A stretch of DNA of 64,000 nucleotides from Lentibacillus sp. CBA3610 (GCF_013373365.1 NZ_CP035925.1:3286001-3350000); one strand, 5' to 3'; counted from the stretch's first letter, positions 33,148 to 44,858 are shown. Notes: generated by a model from the sequence alone, not told the origin. A program made the numbers and translations.

Positions 33148-35577
33148 ATGATGTTTGGACGCTTTACAGAGCGAGCACAAAAAGTATTGGCATTATCCCA
33201 GGAGGAAGCGGTAAGACTTGGCCATAATAATATCGGAACAGAACATATATTGCTTGGCCTTGTACGTGAAGGAAATGGGATTGCGGCCAAAGCACTCGAA
33301 TCATTAGGTTTGGAAGTATCTAAAATCCAACAGGAAGTGGAAAAATTAATTGGAACCGGCAAACAACCGATGCAAACCATTCATTATACACCGCGCGCCA
33401 AAAAGGTTGTCGAGTTATCACAGGATGAAGCACGTAAACTTGGGCATTCATATGTTGGGACAGAGCATATCCTGTTAGGTCTGATCCGTGAAGGTGAAGG
33501 TGTTGCAGCACGTGTCTTGAATAATCTTGGTGTGAGTCTTAATAAAGCCCGTCAGCAAGTGCTTCAACTGCTGGGAAGTAATGAATCTCAAGCAGGACGG
33601 CAGGGGCGCGGCGCTCAGTCATCTAATGCCAACACCCCGACACTTGATTCACTGGCACGTGACTTGACCGCAAGTGCCAAAGAGGGAAACGTTGACCCTG
33701 TAATAGGCCGAAGCGGGGAGATTGAACGGGTGGTAGAAGTACTAAGCCGCCGTACGAAAAACAATCCGGTTTTAATCGGTGAGCCAGGGGTCGGTAAAAC
33801 AGCTGTGGCAGAAGGTCTTGCACAGCAAATAGTGAATAATGAAATTCCCGAGATATTACGCGATAAACGGGTTATGACACTGGATATGGGAACGGTTGTC
33901 GCCGGAACGAAATACCGTGGTGAGTTCGAGGACCGTCTTAAAAAAGTGATGGAAGAAATCCGTCAGGCCTCGAATATTATTCTGTTTATTGATGAATTGC
34001 ATACATTGATTGGAGCAGGCGGAGCAGAAGGTGCCATTGATGCCTCTAATATTCTGAAGCCGGCGTTGTCCCGTGGTGAACTGCAATGTATCGGGGCGAC
34101 GACACTTGATGAATATCGTAAATATATCGAAAAAGATGCTGCACTTGAGCGCAGGTTCCAGCCTATCCAGGTAGATGAGCCGGCGCTGGAAGAAACAATC
34201 CAGGTTTTAAAAGGTCTGCGTGACCGGTATGAGGCTCATCACCGCGTAACAATTACTGATGAAGCCATTGAAGCGGCCACCCATTTATCTGATCGCTATA
34301 TTACAGACCGTTTCCTGCCGGATAAAGCAATCGACTTGATTGATGAGGCCGGTTCAAAAGTACGTCTGCGCTCTTATACGGTTCCACCGAACTTAAAAGA
34401 ATTGGAGCAGAAGCTTGAGGATGTGCGGAAAGAAAAAGATTCCGCTGTTCAAGGTCAGGAATTTGAAAAAGCTGCCTCATTACGTGATTCTGAGCAGCGT
34501 CTTCGTGAAGAAGTGGAAGAAACGAAGAATGAATGGAAAGAAAAACAGGGACAGGAGGATTCCGAAGTAACGGTAGAAGATATTGCAAAAGTTGTTTCCG
34601 TATGGACGGGTGTACCTGTATCCCGGCTGACTAAAGATGAAAGTGAGCGCCTGCTGAACCTGGAAGACACGCTGCATAATCGGGTGATCGGCCAGGAAGA
34701 AGCCGTCAATGCGGTAGCAAAGGCCATTCGCCGTGCTCGTGCCGGATTAAAGGATCCAAAACGTCCAATCGGTTCGTTTATTTTCCTTGGCCCAACCGGC
34801 GTCGGGAAAACAGAGCTTGCCAGGGCGTTGGCAGAGGCAATGTTTGCGGATGAGGAAGCCATGATTCGAATTGATATGTCGGAGTATATGGAGAGACACG
34901 CCACTTCCCGGCTGGTAGGTTCGCCGCCAGGATATGTCGGTTATGATGAAGGCGGACAACTCACTGAAAAAGTCCGTACAAAACCTTACTCAGTGGTACT
35001 GCTTGACGAAGTGGAAAAAGCACATCCTGAAGTGTTTAACATTTTACTGCAAGTGCTTGAGGATGGACGTCTGACGGATGCAAAGGGCCGTGTTGTCGAT
35101 TTCCGAAACACTGTTCTGATTATGACATCAAACGTAGGGGCAAATGAGCTTAAACGGAACAAATACGTTGGATTTACACTGGATGACGAAGAACAGGATT
35201 ATCAGAGCATGAAGACGAAAGTGACCGACGAATTGAAAAAAGCGTTCCGTCCTGAATTTTTAAACCGTATCGATGAAACCATTGTTTTCCACTCATTAGA
35301 GAGAAAACATATGAAATATATTGTTAATCTCATGATCAAACAGCTGCAAGAACGCTTGAAAGAACAGGAGATTGAGTTCACCTTGACGGATAAGGCAGTT
35401 GAAAAGATTGCCAATGAAGGGTTTGATCCGGAGTATGGGGCGCGTCCTTTACGCAGGTCAATCCAGAAAAATATTGAGGATATGCTTTCCGAAGAATTGC
35501 TTAAAGAAAGTATTGAAAAAGGTGAAAAGGTAAAAATCGGCTTAAATAATAAAGGAGAATTTATTATTCTGCCGTAG
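33148..35577 (+). CDS. clpC: AAA+ unfoldase ClpC
   Basis: Class III heat-shock unfoldase that feeds ClpP, 809 residues. It has two N-terminal Clp repeats (GTEHILLGL near residues 26 and 101), a first AAA+ module with Walker A GEPGVGKT near 211, the middle/UVR domain (about 410-470) used by MecA and McsB, and a second AAA+ module with GPTGVGKT near 548. The ClpP-binding loop VGF is near residue 675. GTAGGAGG precedes two consecutive ATGs (33148, 33151); the first is used as in B. subtilis. A terminator follows. Confidence 0.98.
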   Translation: MMFGRFTERAQKVLALSQEEAVRLGHNNIGTEHILLGLVREGNGIAAKALESLGLEVSKIQQEVEKLIGTGKQPMQTIHYTPRAKKVVELSQDEARKLGHSYVGTEHILLGLIREGEGVAARVLNNLGVSLNKARQQVLQLLGSNESQAGRQGRGAQSSNANTPTLDSLARDLTASAKEGNVDPVIGRSGEIERVVEVLSRRTKNNPVLIGEPGVGKTAVAEGLAQQIVNNEIPEILRDKRVMTLDMGTVVAGTKYRGEFEDRLKKVMEEIRQASNIILFIDELHTLIGAGGAEGAIDASNILKPALSRGELQCIGATTLDEYRKYIEKDAALERRFQPIQVDEPALEETIQVLKGLRDRYEAHHRVTITDEAIEAATHLSDRYITDRFLPDKAIDLIDEAGSKVRLRSYTVPPNLKELEQKLEDVRKEKDSAVQGQEFEKAASLRDSEQRLREEVEETKNEWKEKQGQEDSEVTVEDIAKVVSVWTGVPVSRLTKDESERLLNLEDTLHNRVIGQEEAVNAVAKAIRRARAGLKDPKRPIGSFIFLGPTGVGKTELARALAEAMFADEEAMIRIDMSEYMERHATSRLVGSPPGYVGYDEGGQLTEKVRTKPYSVVLLDEVEKAHPEVFNILLQVLEDGRLTDAKGRVVDFRNTVLIMTSNVGANELKRNKYVGFTLDDEEQDYQSMKTKVTDELKKAFRPEFLNRIDETIVFHSLERKHMKYIVNLMIKQLQERLKEQEIEFTLTDKAVEKIANEGFDPEYGARPLRRSIQKNIEDMLSEELLKESIEKGEKVKIGLNNKGEFIILP

Positions 35578-35607
35578 AAAAATAGTATTAGGAAATAATG
35601 TGTGTTC

Positions 35608-35642
35608 AAAAAGCTGAAAGGGCGTGTCCTTTCAGCTTTTTG
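35608..35642 (+). terminator. Intrinsic terminator after clpC
   Basis: AAAAAGCTGAAAGG pairs perfectly with CCTTTCAGCTTTTT around a GCGTGT loop. In B. subtilis clpC and radA are cotranscribed; here this terminator and a repeat element separate them. Confidence 0.92.
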
Positions 35643-35736
35643 GCTTATTACGGAGAAGACAGGCGCATGTTATAATTGTTTTGTGAAGTTTTTAAAAGGC
35701 TGTTTACTCAAAGATTGTTGTTTTTACCGAAAATCC

Positions 35737-36256
35737 ATAAACTGCGACGCAACTTTTGGAATGTCTTCCTCCAATTCTATCGGTGCCTGAGTACTAGTTC
35801 ATTCGCTGCGGAAAAATACTCCATTTCCGCGGGGAACGCTTCAGCCTCCTCGCTCGCGGGGCAACACGATGTTGGTCGCGGGAGGCGTTGGCTATTGACG
35901 TGGCGAATTTAGCCTTTGTTCCTTGAACGCTCGCTGCGGGGTCTTCAGACTGTTCCTTTCCCGCAGGAGTGTCGTATTTTTCCGCAGCTTAGTGTCGTGT
36001 TCTGTCCCTAATGAGAGAAAACCACCCTAATATTTAATATTCAGAACTTCACTATCAGCGTAGGCAATATACGAAGACTCCTATGGGAATAGCACGTCTC
36101 GTGACGCCCCCGCAGGAAAGCGGTCTTTGCTTTCCGAGAAGGCTGAGGCCGTGCCCATGGAAAGCGGGTTTTATTGCCGGAGCGTCTCTTAGCACTTAGC
36201 AGTAATCAGAATGGCATAAGTCTCTATATGAAAATTTTCGTTACGTCGCAGTTTAT
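35737..36256. repeat. MITE-like element, copy 2 (520 bp)
   Basis: Bounded by ATAAACTGCGACG (35737-35749) and its complement (36244-36256), the same inverted-repeat type as copy 1 but with G in place of A at one position on both ends. It contains the GCTGCGGAAAAAT inverted pair, the AACACGATGTT module (near 35860-35920), and an extra right half with TTTCCGAGAAGGCTGAGG near 36140. It lies between clpC and radA. No coding potential. Confidence 0.8.
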
Positions 36257-36406
36257 ATCAAATACGCGGTTAAAAAGCAGCAATCTCTGTAATAAGTGCT
36301 TTGTGGAATAAATATGGAACTTTTTTTATGGAAATGATAGATTGCTGTAACTTTCATGTGATGTCAATCGTATATAATAGAGAATATAGCGAGGGGAAGG
36401 GTTATA

Positions 36407-37780
36407 GTGGCTAAACGAAAGATGAAGTACGTTTGTCAGGAATGTGGCTATGAATCTGCTAAATGGATGGGCAAATGCCCCGGATGCAACAGCTGGAACA
36501 CACTGGTGGAGGAAATGGAAGCATCTTCTGTAAGTAATCGGCATACAATGAGCAGGGATACAAAATCGGTGGGTCAGCCTGAAAGCATCACAGCGGTCGA
36601 AATACAGAAAGAGCATCGCATTACAACATCGATGGATGAATTCAACCGCGTGCTTGGGGGCGGCATTGTGCCAGGATCACTTGCATTGATTGGTGGCGAT
36701 CCGGGAATAGGGAAGTCAACACTGCTGCTCCAAATATCTTCTCAATTAGCCGATAAGCACTTGCCCGTTCTTTATATCTCCGGTGAAGAATCAATCCGGC
36801 AAACCAAACTGCGGGCGGACCGTCTTGGTGTCACGTCAGATTTATTGTATGTATTATCTGAAACCAATTTATTTGATATCGTCAATCACATTGAGCAAAC
36901 GAAGCCTGCATTTGTTGTGATTGACTCCATACAGACAATTTATCGTGAAGAAGTGTCGAGTGCTCCGGGCAGTGTGTCTCAGGTACGTGAAAGTACAAGT
37001 GAACTCATGCGCGTTGCCAAATCGAACGGGACCCCTGTTTTTATTGTCGGGCATGTGACCAAAGAAGGTGCCATTGCCGGACCACGGATGCTGGAGCATA
37101 TGGTTGATGCCGTTCTTTATTTTGAAGGGGAACGTCATCATACATACCGGATCGTGCGCAGTGTTAAAAATCGGTTTGGCAGTACGCATGAGATGGGTAT
37201 TTTTGAAATGAAAGAAGAGGGTTTAAAAGAAGTTATGAATCCCTCTGAAATCTTTTTGGAAGAACGTTCACAGGGAGCAGCAGGATCGACGGTTGTGGCC
37301 TCGATGGAGGGAACACGTCCTGTTCTCGTTGAAATACAAGCATTGATATCGCCAACCAGTTTTGGCAATCCAAGGCGAATGGCAACAGGGATAGACACAA
37401 ACCGGGTGCCGCTTTTAATGGCGGTTTTAGAAAAGCGTGTTGGACTAATGCTGCAAAATCAGGATGCCTATATCAAAGTAGCGGGCGGGGTGAAACTCGA
37501 TGAGCCGGCAATTGATCTGGCTATAGCTGTCAGCATTGCATCCAGCTTCCGGAATCAGCCGACTAAGCCAGAAGACATTGTCATTGGTGAAGTTGGGCTG
37601 ACCGGTGAAATCAGACGGGTGGCACGAATTGAGCAACGTGTACAGGAAGCGGCAAAATTGGGATTCAAACGCGTTATATGTCCCCAGAAAAATCTGGAAG
37701 GCTGGACACCGCCTGAATCGATTCAGGTAATTGGTGTCAACAGTGTACAGGAAGCCTTGGAGGAAGGGTTAATGCGATAA
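36407..37780 (+). CDS. radA: DNA repair protein RadA
   Basis: RecA-related ATPase/branch-migration helicase in recombination, 457 residues. It has an N-terminal C4 zinc finger (CQEC near residue 10, CPGC near 27), Walker [11 protein letters not shown] near 96-105, the KNRFG motif near 252, and a C-terminal Lon-like domain. The start is GTG 36407, 6 nt after GAGGGGAAGG. In B. subtilis disA follows radA immediately; here the next gene is yacL. A TATAAT at 36373-36378 may be its -10 element, with a poor -35. Confidence 0.97.
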   Translation: MAKRKMKYVCQECGYESAKWMGKCPGCNSWNTLVEEMEASSVSNRHTMSRDTKSVGQPESITAVEIQKEHRITTSMDEFNRVLGGGIVPGSLALIGGDPGIGKSTLLLQISSQLADKHLPVLYISGEESIRQTKLRADRLGVTSDLLYVLSETNLFDIVNHIEQTKPAFVVIDSIQTIYREEVSSAPGSVSQVRESTSELMRVAKSNGTPVFIVGHVTKEGAIAGPRMLEHMVDAVLYFEGERHHTYRIVRSVKNRFGSTHEMGIFEMKEEGLKEVMNPSEIFLEERSQGAAGSTVVASMEGTRPVLVEIQALISPTSFGNPRRMATGIDTNRVPLLMAVLEKRVGLMLQNQDAYIKVAGGVKLDEPAIDLAIAVSIASSFRNQPTKPEDIVIGEVGLTGEIRRVARIEQRVQEAAKLGFKRVICPQKNLEGWTPPESIQVIGVNSVQEALEEGLMR

Positions 37781-37842
37781 ATGATTATGCTTCATATAAC
37801 GGAAATACGGATCTTTAAACCGCAGTGAGCAGAATTAATAGA

Positions 37843-37870
37843 TTGACATCATAATAAAAAGTGTGATAAT
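37843..37870 (+). promoter_or_regulatory. Putative sigma-A promoter for yacL
   Basis: TTGACA at 37843-37848, 16-bp spacer, GATAAT at 37865-37870. The leader to yacL is about 125 bp and AT-rich. Confidence 0.6.
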
Positions 37871-37998
37871 ATATATAGTTTCATAAATTGACTCATTTTT
37901 ACAGTTATGGTAGGCTTTTATTATTACAACATATTTTATCTGGTTAAACATGGTTATTATATAGAAAATGGGTAATAATAAACGGTAGGAGGTGAACA

Positions 37999-39105
37999 GT
38001 GGTGCTAAAAAAGATTGTCCATTTATTTTTCATTATTAGTGGAGGTACCATTGGGTATTTATATATACCGGATATTGTCAACATGTTAGATTTTACTGAC
38101 GCGACATGGGCTGCATCCCCTTATTTAGGCATGGCCTTAGGTGCAATTATATTATTTGTTTTTTCTTACTTTGTGGCGGGTTATATCGTTGGATTTTTAA
38201 GGTGGATTGAAGAAGGACTGATTAAAGTTCCGGTAGGTGATTTGTTTTCTGGCAGCTTTGGCTTGATTGGCGGTTTGGTTATTGCGTATTTAGTGAATAT
38301 CCCTTTAACCGACATTAACATTTATCTTGTGTCACAGGTTCTACCGCTCTTTATAACAATTTTGCTTGGTTACTTAGGGTTTCAGGTTGGTTTCAGGCGG
38401 CGGGATGAATTAATGGGTCTCTTTAATTTTAATCGGAAAGAACGGGAGAAAAAACGTGCTTCTGATTCTGAAGGAGAGGTAACACAGAAACCACAGCCAA
38501 AATCCAAAATTTTGGATACAAGTGTCATCATTGATGGCCGCATTGCTGATATATGCCAGACGAATTTCCTTGAAGGAACCATTGTCATCCCGCAATTTGT
38601 CCTGGGAGAACTGCAGCACATTGCCGATTCATCCGACGTACTGAAACGGAATCGCGGTCGTCGCGGGCTTGATGTGCTCAATCGCATTCAAAAGGAACTG
38701 CCGGTAAATGTTGAGATTTATGAAGGTGATTTTGAAGATATTCCGGAAGTAGACAGCAAACTGATTAAACTGGCGAAAGTAATCGATGGAATCGTTGTTA
38801 CAAATGATTTTAATTTAAATAAAGTTTGTGATCTGCAGGAAGTCCCTGTTCTGAACATTAATGATCTGGCGAATGCCGTTAAACCGGTTGTACTGCCTGG
38901 AGAGGAATTGTCGGTACACGTGATTAAAGATGGCAAGGAGCATAATCAGGGTATCGCTTATCTTGATGATGGGACGATGATTGTTGTCGAGGAAGGGCAC
39001 GATTATATCGGCAAGAAAATCGATGTACTCATTACAAGTGTTCTGCAAACGTCAGCCGGAAGAATGATTTTTGCAAAACCAAAATTACTTGAAAAAGCTC
39101 AGTAA
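37999..39105 (+). CDS. yacL: PIN/TRAM-domain membrane protein YacL
   Basis: A 368-residue protein: three or four membrane helices in the first about 135 residues, a PIN nuclease-like domain (LDTSVIIDGRI near 171-181, TNDFNLNKVC near 271-280) carrying the usual acidic residues, and a C-terminal TRAM domain. The nuclease role is inferred from the fold; the cellular function is unknown. AGGAGGTG precedes two in-frame GTGs (37999, 38002). In B. subtilis yacL sits between disA and ispD, both absent here. Confidence 0.9.
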   Translation: MVLKKIVHLFFIISGGTIGYLYIPDIVNMLDFTDATWAASPYLGMALGAIILFVFSYFVAGYIVGFLRWIEEGLIKVPVGDLFSGSFGLIGGLVIAYLVNIPLTDINIYLVSQVLPLFITILLGYLGFQVGFRRRDELMGLFNFNRKEREKKRASDSEGEVTQKPQPKSKILDTSVIIDGRIADICQTNFLEGTIVIPQFVLGELQHIADSSDVLKRNRGRRGLDVLNRIQKELPVNVEIYEGDFEDIPEVDSKLIKLAKVIDGIVVTNDFNLNKVCDLQEVPVLNINDLANAVKPVVLPGEELSVHVIKDGKEHNQGIAYLDDGTMIVVEEGHDYIGKKIDVLITSVLQTSAGRMIFAKPKLLEKAQ

Positions 39106-39130
39106 AAGCGGTATAACTTATAGAGGAAAC

Positions 39131-39164
39131 AAAAAGTGATAACGTCCGATGTTATCACTTTTTA
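39131..39164 (+). terminator. Intrinsic terminator after yacL
   Basis: AAAAAGTGATAAC pairs perfectly with GTTATCACTTTTT around a 7-nt loop. Confidence 0.92.
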
Positions 39165-39215
39165 TACGTATGATTAAATTTGTCAGTGAATGATATAAAG
39201 AAAGGGGCACCATCC

Positions 39216-40685
39216 ATGACAGATCAGGTTCGTGTACGTTATGCACCGAGTCCGACGGGGCAATTGCACATCGGGAACGCACGTACAGCGTTATTTAATT
39301 ATTTATATGCGAAACATTTTGATGGAAAGTTTATTATCCGGGTGGAAGATACCGATGATAAGCGGAATGTTGCCGGTGGCGAAGAAAGTCAAATGATGTA
39401 TTTAAAATGGCTCGGCATTGAGTGGGATGAAGGTGCTGATGTTGGCGGCGATTATGGACCATACCGCCAGATGGAGCGGCTGGACATCTACCGGGAGTAT
39501 GTGGATGAGCTGCTTGAAAGAGGTTTGGCTTATAAATGCTATATGACCGAAGAGGAATTGGAGCAGGAACGACAAGAGCAGCGTGCTAAGGGACAAGTTC
39601 CAAAATACTCCGGTGCTCATCGTCATTTGACATCGGAAGAAATCGGGGCGTTTGAACAGGAAGGACGCAAGCCAAGCATCCGCATGCGCGTCCCTGATAA
39701 TAAGACGTATACCTTCCGTGATATTGTACGGGGAAATATCACATTTGAATCGAGTGATTTTGGGGACTGGGTCATCGTTAAGAAAAATGGGACGCCGACG
39801 TATAACTTTGCTGTCTCGGTTGATGACCACTTGATGGGAATCACGGATGTTCTGCGCGGAGAGGAGCATATTTCAAACACGCCAAAACAGATGATGGTTT
39901 ATGAGGCCTTTGGCTGGGAGCCGCCGAACTTTGGCCATATGACATTGATTCTGAATGAAGAGCGCAAAAAGCTCAGCAAACGGGACGAGCATATTTTGCA
40001 ATTCATTGAGCAATATCGTAATTTAGGTTATTTGCCTGAAGCATTGTTTAATTTTATAACACTGCTTGGCTGGTCGCCGGTTGGTGAGGAGGAAATTTTC
40101 AGCCAGGATAAATTAATCGAGATTTTTGACCCTGATCGCTTGTCGACATCGCCAGCCATTTTTGACCAGCACAAACTGAAGTGGATGAATAACGAATACA
40201 TTAAAAATACCGAAACTGAAAGAGTTATTGAACTGGCCATGCCGCATCTGATTGAAGCAGGCAAATTGCCTGACAATATGGATGCAGCAACAAGGGAATG
40301 GGCCGAGAAAATCATTGCGTTGTATCAGGAACAATTACGGTACGGAGCAGAGATTGTTGAATTGACAGAGTTGTTCTTCAATGAATCCATAAGTTATGAT
40401 GAAGGTGCCATGGATGTGCTGCAGCAAGAGCAGGTACCGGAAATTTTACAAGTCTTAACTGATAAATTAATTCACTTGGACAGCTTTGATAAAGATACCA
40501 TTAAGCAGCAAATCAAAGCGACACAAAAGGAAACAGGTCACCGCGGGAAAAAGCTGTTCATGCCTATTCGTGTTGCAACGACCGGGCAGGCTCACGGACC
40601 GGAACTGCCTATGGCGATTGAACTCCTGGGCAAAGAAACGGTATTGTCGCGTCTGGACAATTTGTTAAAACAGCTTGGAGCTTAA
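39216..40685 (+). CDS. gltX: Glutamyl-tRNA synthetase
   Basis: Class I synthetase, probably non-discriminating as in other Bacillaceae (charging both tRNA-Glu and tRNA-Gln; inference). The 489-residue protein has the HIGH-type signature [11 protein letters not shown] near residues 10-20 and the KMSKS-type KLSKRDE near 252. ATG 39216 follows AAAGAAAGGGG by 8 nt; the longer frame from 39180 has no ribosome binding site. In B. subtilis ispD-ispF precede gltX; here a terminator and 50 bp do. Confidence 0.96.
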   Translation: MTDQVRVRYAPSPTGQLHIGNARTALFNYLYAKHFDGKFIIRVEDTDDKRNVAGGEESQMMYLKWLGIEWDEGADVGGDYGPYRQMERLDIYREYVDELLERGLAYKCYMTEEELEQERQEQRAKGQVPKYSGAHRHLTSEEIGAFEQEGRKPSIRMRVPDNKTYTFRDIVRGNITFESSDFGDWVIVKKNGTPTYNFAVSVDDHLMGITDVLRGEEHISNTPKQMMVYEAFGWEPPNFGHMTLILNEERKKLSKRDEHILQFIEQYRNLGYLPEALFNFITLLGWSPVGEEEIFSQDKLIEIFDPDRLSTSPAIFDQHKLKWMNNEYIKNTETERVIELAMPHLIEAGKLPDNMDAATREWAEKIIALYQEQLRYGAEIVELTELFFNESISYDEGAMDVLQQEQVPEILQVLTDKLIHLDSFDKDTIKQQIKATQKETGHRGKKLFMPIRVATTGQAHGPELPMAIELLGKETVLSRLDNLLKQLGA

Positions 40686-40784
40686 TAATTCACATTTGCT
40701 GTTAAATGTAATATAGTGATAACACAATCAACACGTTTTCAGTAAACAACTCAATTTCAGTTGCAACTTCAATATGGAGCATTG

Positions 40785-41022
40785 ACAAGGAGAAGTAGGA
40801 GGCGCCCTGCTTATTCAGAGAGAATCATCACCGGCTGAGAGTGATTCTAAGCACCGTTTTTGAAATGCACCTTGGAGCCCGTTATGGAAGCCGAGTATAT
40901 AACGGCGGTACTCAACCGTTAACAGAGTATAAGTTGGGAGAAAGTAAATTTCTTCAAACAGAGTGGAACCACGTCATAAGCGTCTCTGTGTAATGATTAC
41001 ACAGAGACGCTTATTTTTTTAT
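40785..41022 (+). promoter_or_regulatory. T-box riboswitch, cysteine-specific, for cysE-cysS
   Basis: The leader has the T-box sequence GAGTGGAACCACG at 40961-40973, a stem I region with AGAGTGATT, and a specifier position TGC (40866-40868, in GAAATGCACC), a cysteine codon. A strong terminator, AAGCGTCTCTGTGTAAT with its complement (40978-41012) plus eight T residues, closes the leader. Uncharged tRNA-Cys would bind and favour antitermination, raising cysE, cysS and the genes behind them. Confidence 0.93.
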
Positions 41023-41102
41023 ATGAGGATAGTTTTTAAAATGATGACCTAAATGCTTTTGGACTTATCGCTATAAAACGAAGAGGGGAGGAAAACATCA
41101 CA

Positions 41103-41771
41103 ATGGGGTTTTTTAAGCGAATGAAAGAGGATATGGATGTTGTTTTTGAACAGGACCCGGCAGCTCGCTCTTATATCGAAGTGTTCCTGACTTATTCCGG
41201 ATTACACGCGATATGGTCACATCGCGTTGCACATTTTTTCTTTAACCGCCGTATGTTTTTTATAGCACGTTCGATTTCACAAATCAGCCGTTTTTTTACC
41301 GGTATCGAGATTCACCCGGGTGCACAAATCGGCAGGAAACTCTTTATCGATCACGGCATGGGGGTTGTCATCGGTGAAACATGTGAAATAGGTGACAATG
41401 TTACTTTATTTCAGGGTGTGACTCTTGGCGGGACCGGTAAAGAGAAAGGAAAACGTCACCCAACCGTGAAAGACAATGCCATGATTACGACTGGTGCCAA
41501 AGTATTGGGGAATATTACGATCGGCAACAGTTCCAAAGTTGGCGCCCAGTCGGTTGTGTTAAAAGATATACCCGAACACTCAACGGTTGTAGGTGTGCCG
41601 GGTAAGGTTGTTGTTCAAAACGGCGAAAAAATACGCAAAAATCTTGATCACTATAAACTCCCTGATCCTGTTGCTGACCGCTGTGAACATTTGCAGCAGG
41701 AAATTGATATGCTTAAAGAGGAAATTGAAAAGTTAAAGGAAGTGAAACAGGATGGCAATCACGATCTATAA
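41103..41771 (+). CDS. cysE: Serine O-acetyltransferase
   Basis: Makes O-acetylserine, the CysK substrate. The 222-residue protein has the N-terminal helical domain and a left-handed beta helix of hexapeptide repeats ([27 protein letters not shown] near residues 78-98). A C-terminal coiled-coil-like tail rich in Glu and Lys follows. GAGGGGAGG precedes ATG 41103. Its last 20 bp overlap cysS, so both respond to the T-box. Confidence 0.96.
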   Translation: MGFFKRMKEDMDVVFEQDPAARSYIEVFLTYSGLHAIWSHRVAHFFFNRRMFFIARSISQISRFFTGIEIHPGAQIGRKLFIDHGMGVVIGETCEIGDNVTLFQGVTLGGTGKEKGKRHPTVKDNAMITTGAKVLGNITIGNSSKVGAQSVVLKDIPEHSTVVGVPGKVVVQNGEKIRKNLDHYKLPDPVADRCEHLQQEIDMLKEEIEKLKEVKQDGNHDL

Positions 41772-43164
41772 TACACTGACACAGGAAAAAGAAGCGTTTA
41801 AACCACTTGAAGAAGGCAAAGTAAGCATGTATGTATGCGGCCCAACGGTCTATAATTATATTCATATCGGCAACGCCCGCCCTGCCATCGTCTTTGATAC
41901 GGTCAGACGCTACTTCGAGTATAAAGGCTACCAGGTTGACTATGTACTAAACTTTACCGATGTTGACGACAAGATTATAAAAGCGGCCAATGAGCTGGGT
42001 GAGGAAGTTCCTGATGTGGCCAATCGCTTTATTGATGCATATTTGGACGACATAGGAGCGCTTGGCGTCAAGAAGGCCACCTATAATCCGCGTGTTACGG
42101 AAACGATGGATGACATCATAGAATTTATAGACAATTTGATCGATAAAGGGTATGCCTATGAAGTCGACGGTGATGTCTATTTCAAGCCGCGTTCGTTTGA
42201 TGGATACGGGAAATTATCGCACCAATCGATTGACGAATTACGGTCCGGTGCACGTATTCAAGTTGGTGAGAAAAAGGAAGACCCGCTTGATTTTGCTTTA
42301 TGGAAACAAGCGAAAGATGGTGAAATTGCATGGGGTTCACCATGGGGAGAAGGACGTCCGGGCTGGCATATCGAATGTTCCGCAATGGTCAGGAAATATC
42401 TCGGTGATACCATTGATATCCATGCGGGCGGACAGGATTTAACCTTCCCGCACCACGAAAACGAAATTGCCCAATCGGAAGCGATGAATGAACAGTCGTT
42501 TGCTAATTACTGGATGCATAACGGCTATATTAATATTGACAATGAAAAAATGTCCAAATCACTTGGCAATTTTGTCCTGACGAAAGATATTATAGCTATG
42601 CACGACCCGCAAGTCATCCGATTTTTCATGCTGAGTGTTCATTACCGTAATCCAATCAATTTTACCGAGGAACTGCTGCAAGGCGCCAAAAACAGTCTTG
42701 ATCGGATTAAAAATGCCTATATGAATCTGGAGCACCGCAAGAAGGCAAGTATGAACCTTGAGAGGACATCTGAAGAATGGCTGGAAACGATAAATGAACT
42801 AAAGCGACAATTTGAAGACGCGATGGATGACGACTTAAATACAGCGAATGCGATTTCGGTTTTATTCGAATTGACAAAAGAAGCCAATCGCTACCTCGAG
42901 GAAAAGCAAACATCGACACAGGTTATCGAGTCATTTCAGGAAAGTATTGATTCCATACTTAATGTGCTGGGTATCCAGATCGAGCAGGAGGAGGAACTGC
43001 TGGATGAAGAAATCGAGGATTTGATCAGGGAGCGGGTTGAAGCGAGAAAGAACCGCAATTTTAACCGGGCAGATGAAATACGTGATCGTCTAAAGGAGAA
43101 AAAAATTATCCTGGAAGATACACCTCAAGGCACTCGGTGGAAACGAGCGGACAATGAGTCTTGA
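41752..43164 (+). CDS. cysS: Cysteinyl-tRNA synthetase
   Basis: Class I synthetase of 470 residues with CGPTVYN and HIGNARP near residues 28-43, zinc ligands (cysteine in IECSAM near 210 and the HHENE histidines near 236) and KMSKSLGN near 267. ATG 41752 lies inside cysE. The 3' end overlaps mrnC by 11 bp. The whole set cysE-cysS-mrnC-rlmB-rae1 reads as one operon under the cysteine T-box. Confidence 0.97.
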   Translation: MAITIYNTLTQEKEAFKPLEEGKVSMYVCGPTVYNYIHIGNARPAIVFDTVRRYFEYKGYQVDYVLNFTDVDDKIIKAANELGEEVPDVANRFIDAYLDDIGALGVKKATYNPRVTETMDDIIEFIDNLIDKGYAYEVDGDVYFKPRSFDGYGKLSHQSIDELRSGARIQVGEKKEDPLDFALWKQAKDGEIAWGSPWGEGRPGWHIECSAMVRKYLGDTIDIHAGGQDLTFPHHENEIAQSEAMNEQSFANYWMHNGYINIDNEKMSKSLGNFVLTKDIIAMHDPQVIRFFMLSVHYRNPINFTEELLQGAKNSLDRIKNAYMNLEHRKKASMNLERTSEEWLETINELKRQFEDAMDDDLNTANAISVLFELTKEANRYLEEKQTSTQVIESFQESIDSILNVLGIQIEQEEELLDEEIEDLIRERVEARKNRNFNRADEIRDRLKEKKIILEDTPQGTRWKRADNES

Positions 43165-43552
43165 TGTGAAACAGATGAAAAGTCTGGCACTTGCGTATAT
43201 GGGGGATGCTGTTTATGAAGTTCATGTGAGGGAACATCTGTTGAGAATCGGCAATGTGAAACCGAACCAGCTGCATAAGGAAGCTGTTACATTTGTTTCA
43301 GGAAAAGCACAAGCAGCTATTATTCTGCATTGGCTGGAGATGGACTATTTGAGCCATGAAGAAGAAGGAATCGTTGCCCGGGGCCGCAATGCGAAATCCG
43401 GGACCATCCCCAAAAACACAAGTGTCCAGACGTATCGTTACAGCACAGCTTTTGAAGCACTGATCGGCTACCACCATTTGCTGGGAAATCAGGAACGGTT
43501 AACTGAACTGATGCGGGCGGCTGTGGCGTTCGTCGAAGGGAGGAAGACGTAA
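43154..43552 (+). CDS. mrnC: Mini-ribonuclease III
   Basis: A 132-residue RNase III catalytic domain without a double-stranded RNA-binding domain; in B. subtilis it trims the ends of pre-23S rRNA. The signature region [15 protein letters not shown] near residues 11-25 holds the catalytic aspartate and glutamate. It begins inside cysS. Its presence is relevant to the 23S intervening sequences in this window, whose removal is expected to need RNase III-type activity. Confidence 0.94.
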   Translation: MSLDVKQMKSLALAYMGDAVYEVHVREHLLRIGNVKPNQLHKEAVTFVSGKAQAAIILHWLEMDYLSHEEEGIVARGRNAKSGTIPKNTSVQTYRYSTAFEALIGYHHLLGNQERLTELMRAAVAFVEGRKT

Positions 43553-43554
43553 CA

Positions 43555-44298
43555 ATGGATCAAGAAATAATTATCGGAAAGAATCCCGTTATAGAAGCGC
43601 TGGAATCAGGCAGACCAGTCAATAAAGTATTTGTATCCGAGCATTTGAATAAATCCTTATCCGGAAAGCTTCAGCGATTAAGCAGAAATGCCGGAACGAT
43701 TTTACAAAAAACGCCCAAGACGAAGCTTGATAAACTGTCATCCGGAAACCATCAGGGTGTTGTTGCCTATGTTGCCTCCTATACCTATGCTTCACTTGAA
43801 GATTTGTTTGCGAAAGCAGAAAACAGACATGAAGCTCCCTTTTTTATTGTCCTGGACCAGCTGGAAGATCCGCATAATTTAGGGTCGATCCTGCGAAGCG
43901 CGGATGCTGCAGGAGCCCACGGCGTGATTATCCCCAAACGGCGGTCAGTTGGTTTAACAGGAGCGGTAGCCAAAACGGCTGCAGGGGCTTTGGAACACAT
44001 TCCGGTCGCCCGTGTGACCAACCTTGCAAGTACAATTGATGAATTAAAAGATCGTCATGTTTGGGTTGTTGGAACGGAAGCGGATGGGTCCGAGGATTAC
44101 CGGTCGCTTGATGGCACATTGCCGATCGCACTTGTGATTGGCAATGAAGGTAAAGGGATAAGCAGATTGGTAAAAGATAAATGTGATTGGACCCTCAGCC
44201 TCCCAATGCGGGGTCATGTTTCATCTCTGAATGCGTCTGTAGCCTGCAGTTTGTTGATGTATGAGGTATATCGCAAAAGGTTTCCGGCTGGTGAATAG
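43555..44298 (+). CDS. rlmB: 23S rRNA 2'-O-methyltransferase, TrmH/RlmB family
   Basis: SPOUT-class methyltransferase of 247 residues. It has an N-terminal substrate-binding domain (IIGKNPVIEAL near residue 5), then SPOUT motifs LDQLEDPHNLGSILRSA near 100-116, IGNEGKGIS near 196-204 and LNASVA near 226-231. B. subtilis RlmB acts on guanosine 2251 of 23S rRNA. It lies 2 bp after mrnC and 2 bp before rae1. Confidence 0.92.
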   Translation: MDQEIIIGKNPVIEALESGRPVNKVFVSEHLNKSLSGKLQRLSRNAGTILQKTPKTKLDKLSSGNHQGVVAYVASYTYASLEDLFAKAENRHEAPFFIVLDQLEDPHNLGSILRSADAAGAHGVIIPKRRSVGLTGAVAKTAAGALEHIPVARVTNLASTIDELKDRHVWVVGTEADGSEDYRSLDGTLPIALVIGNEGKGISRLVKDKCDWTLSLPMRGHVSSLNASVACSLLMYEVYRKRFPAGE

Positions 44299-44300
44299 CT

Positions 44301-44810
44301 ATGAATGTTCTAGTGGTTGATGGCTACAATATTATAGGGGCGTGGGATGAATTAAAGCGAATAAAACAATCAAGCATTGGACAGGCTCGTGACCGCTTGA
44401 TTGAACTCCTGGCTGAATACCAGGCATATACCGGTATGCGTGTGATTGTGGTATTTGATGCCTATTATGTAAAAGGCATTGAAAGCAAACTGAAGGAATA
44501 TCAAGTTGAAATTATTTATACCAAAGAAAAGGAAACAGCTGATGAATGTATTGAACGGATTGTTAAAGGCTTGAAAAATGTGATCAATCAAGTTTATGTG
44601 GCAACCTCAGATTATGCGGAACAACGGACAATTTTCAGCCGGGGCGCACTAAGGATATCTGCACGGGAACTTTATATTGAATTGAAAGATATTGATAGGG
44701 AGATTGAGCAGCAAGTCGAACAGCATAAGAAAGTCAAGCCGCAAACAAAGATTCCGTTGGACGAGCATGTTTTGGAAAAGTTTGAAAAGTGGCGGCGGGG
44801 GGACACATGA
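44301..44810 (+). CDS. rae1: Ribosome-dependent mRNA endoribonuclease Rae1 (YacP)
   Basis: NYN/PIN-like nuclease of 169 residues; LVVDGYNIIGAW near residues 4-15 and VVFDAYYVKG near 50-59 contain the conserved aspartates. In B. subtilis Rae1 enters the ribosomal A site and cuts certain mRNAs. No ribosome binding site of note; translation is probably coupled to rlmB, which ends 2 bp upstream. Confidence 0.92.
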   Translation: MNVLVVDGYNIIGAWDELKRIKQSSIGQARDRLIELLAEYQAYTGMRVIVVFDAYYVKGIESKLKEYQVEIIYTKEKETADECIERIVKGLKNVINQVYVATSDYAEQRTIFSRGALRISARELYIELKDIDREIEQQVEQHKKVKPQTKIPLDEHVLEKFEKWRRGDT

Positions 44811-44858
44811 ACCTTTCGTTCAGGTGTACAGGGGCGGTCCTGCTTTTCGGGCTCTATG

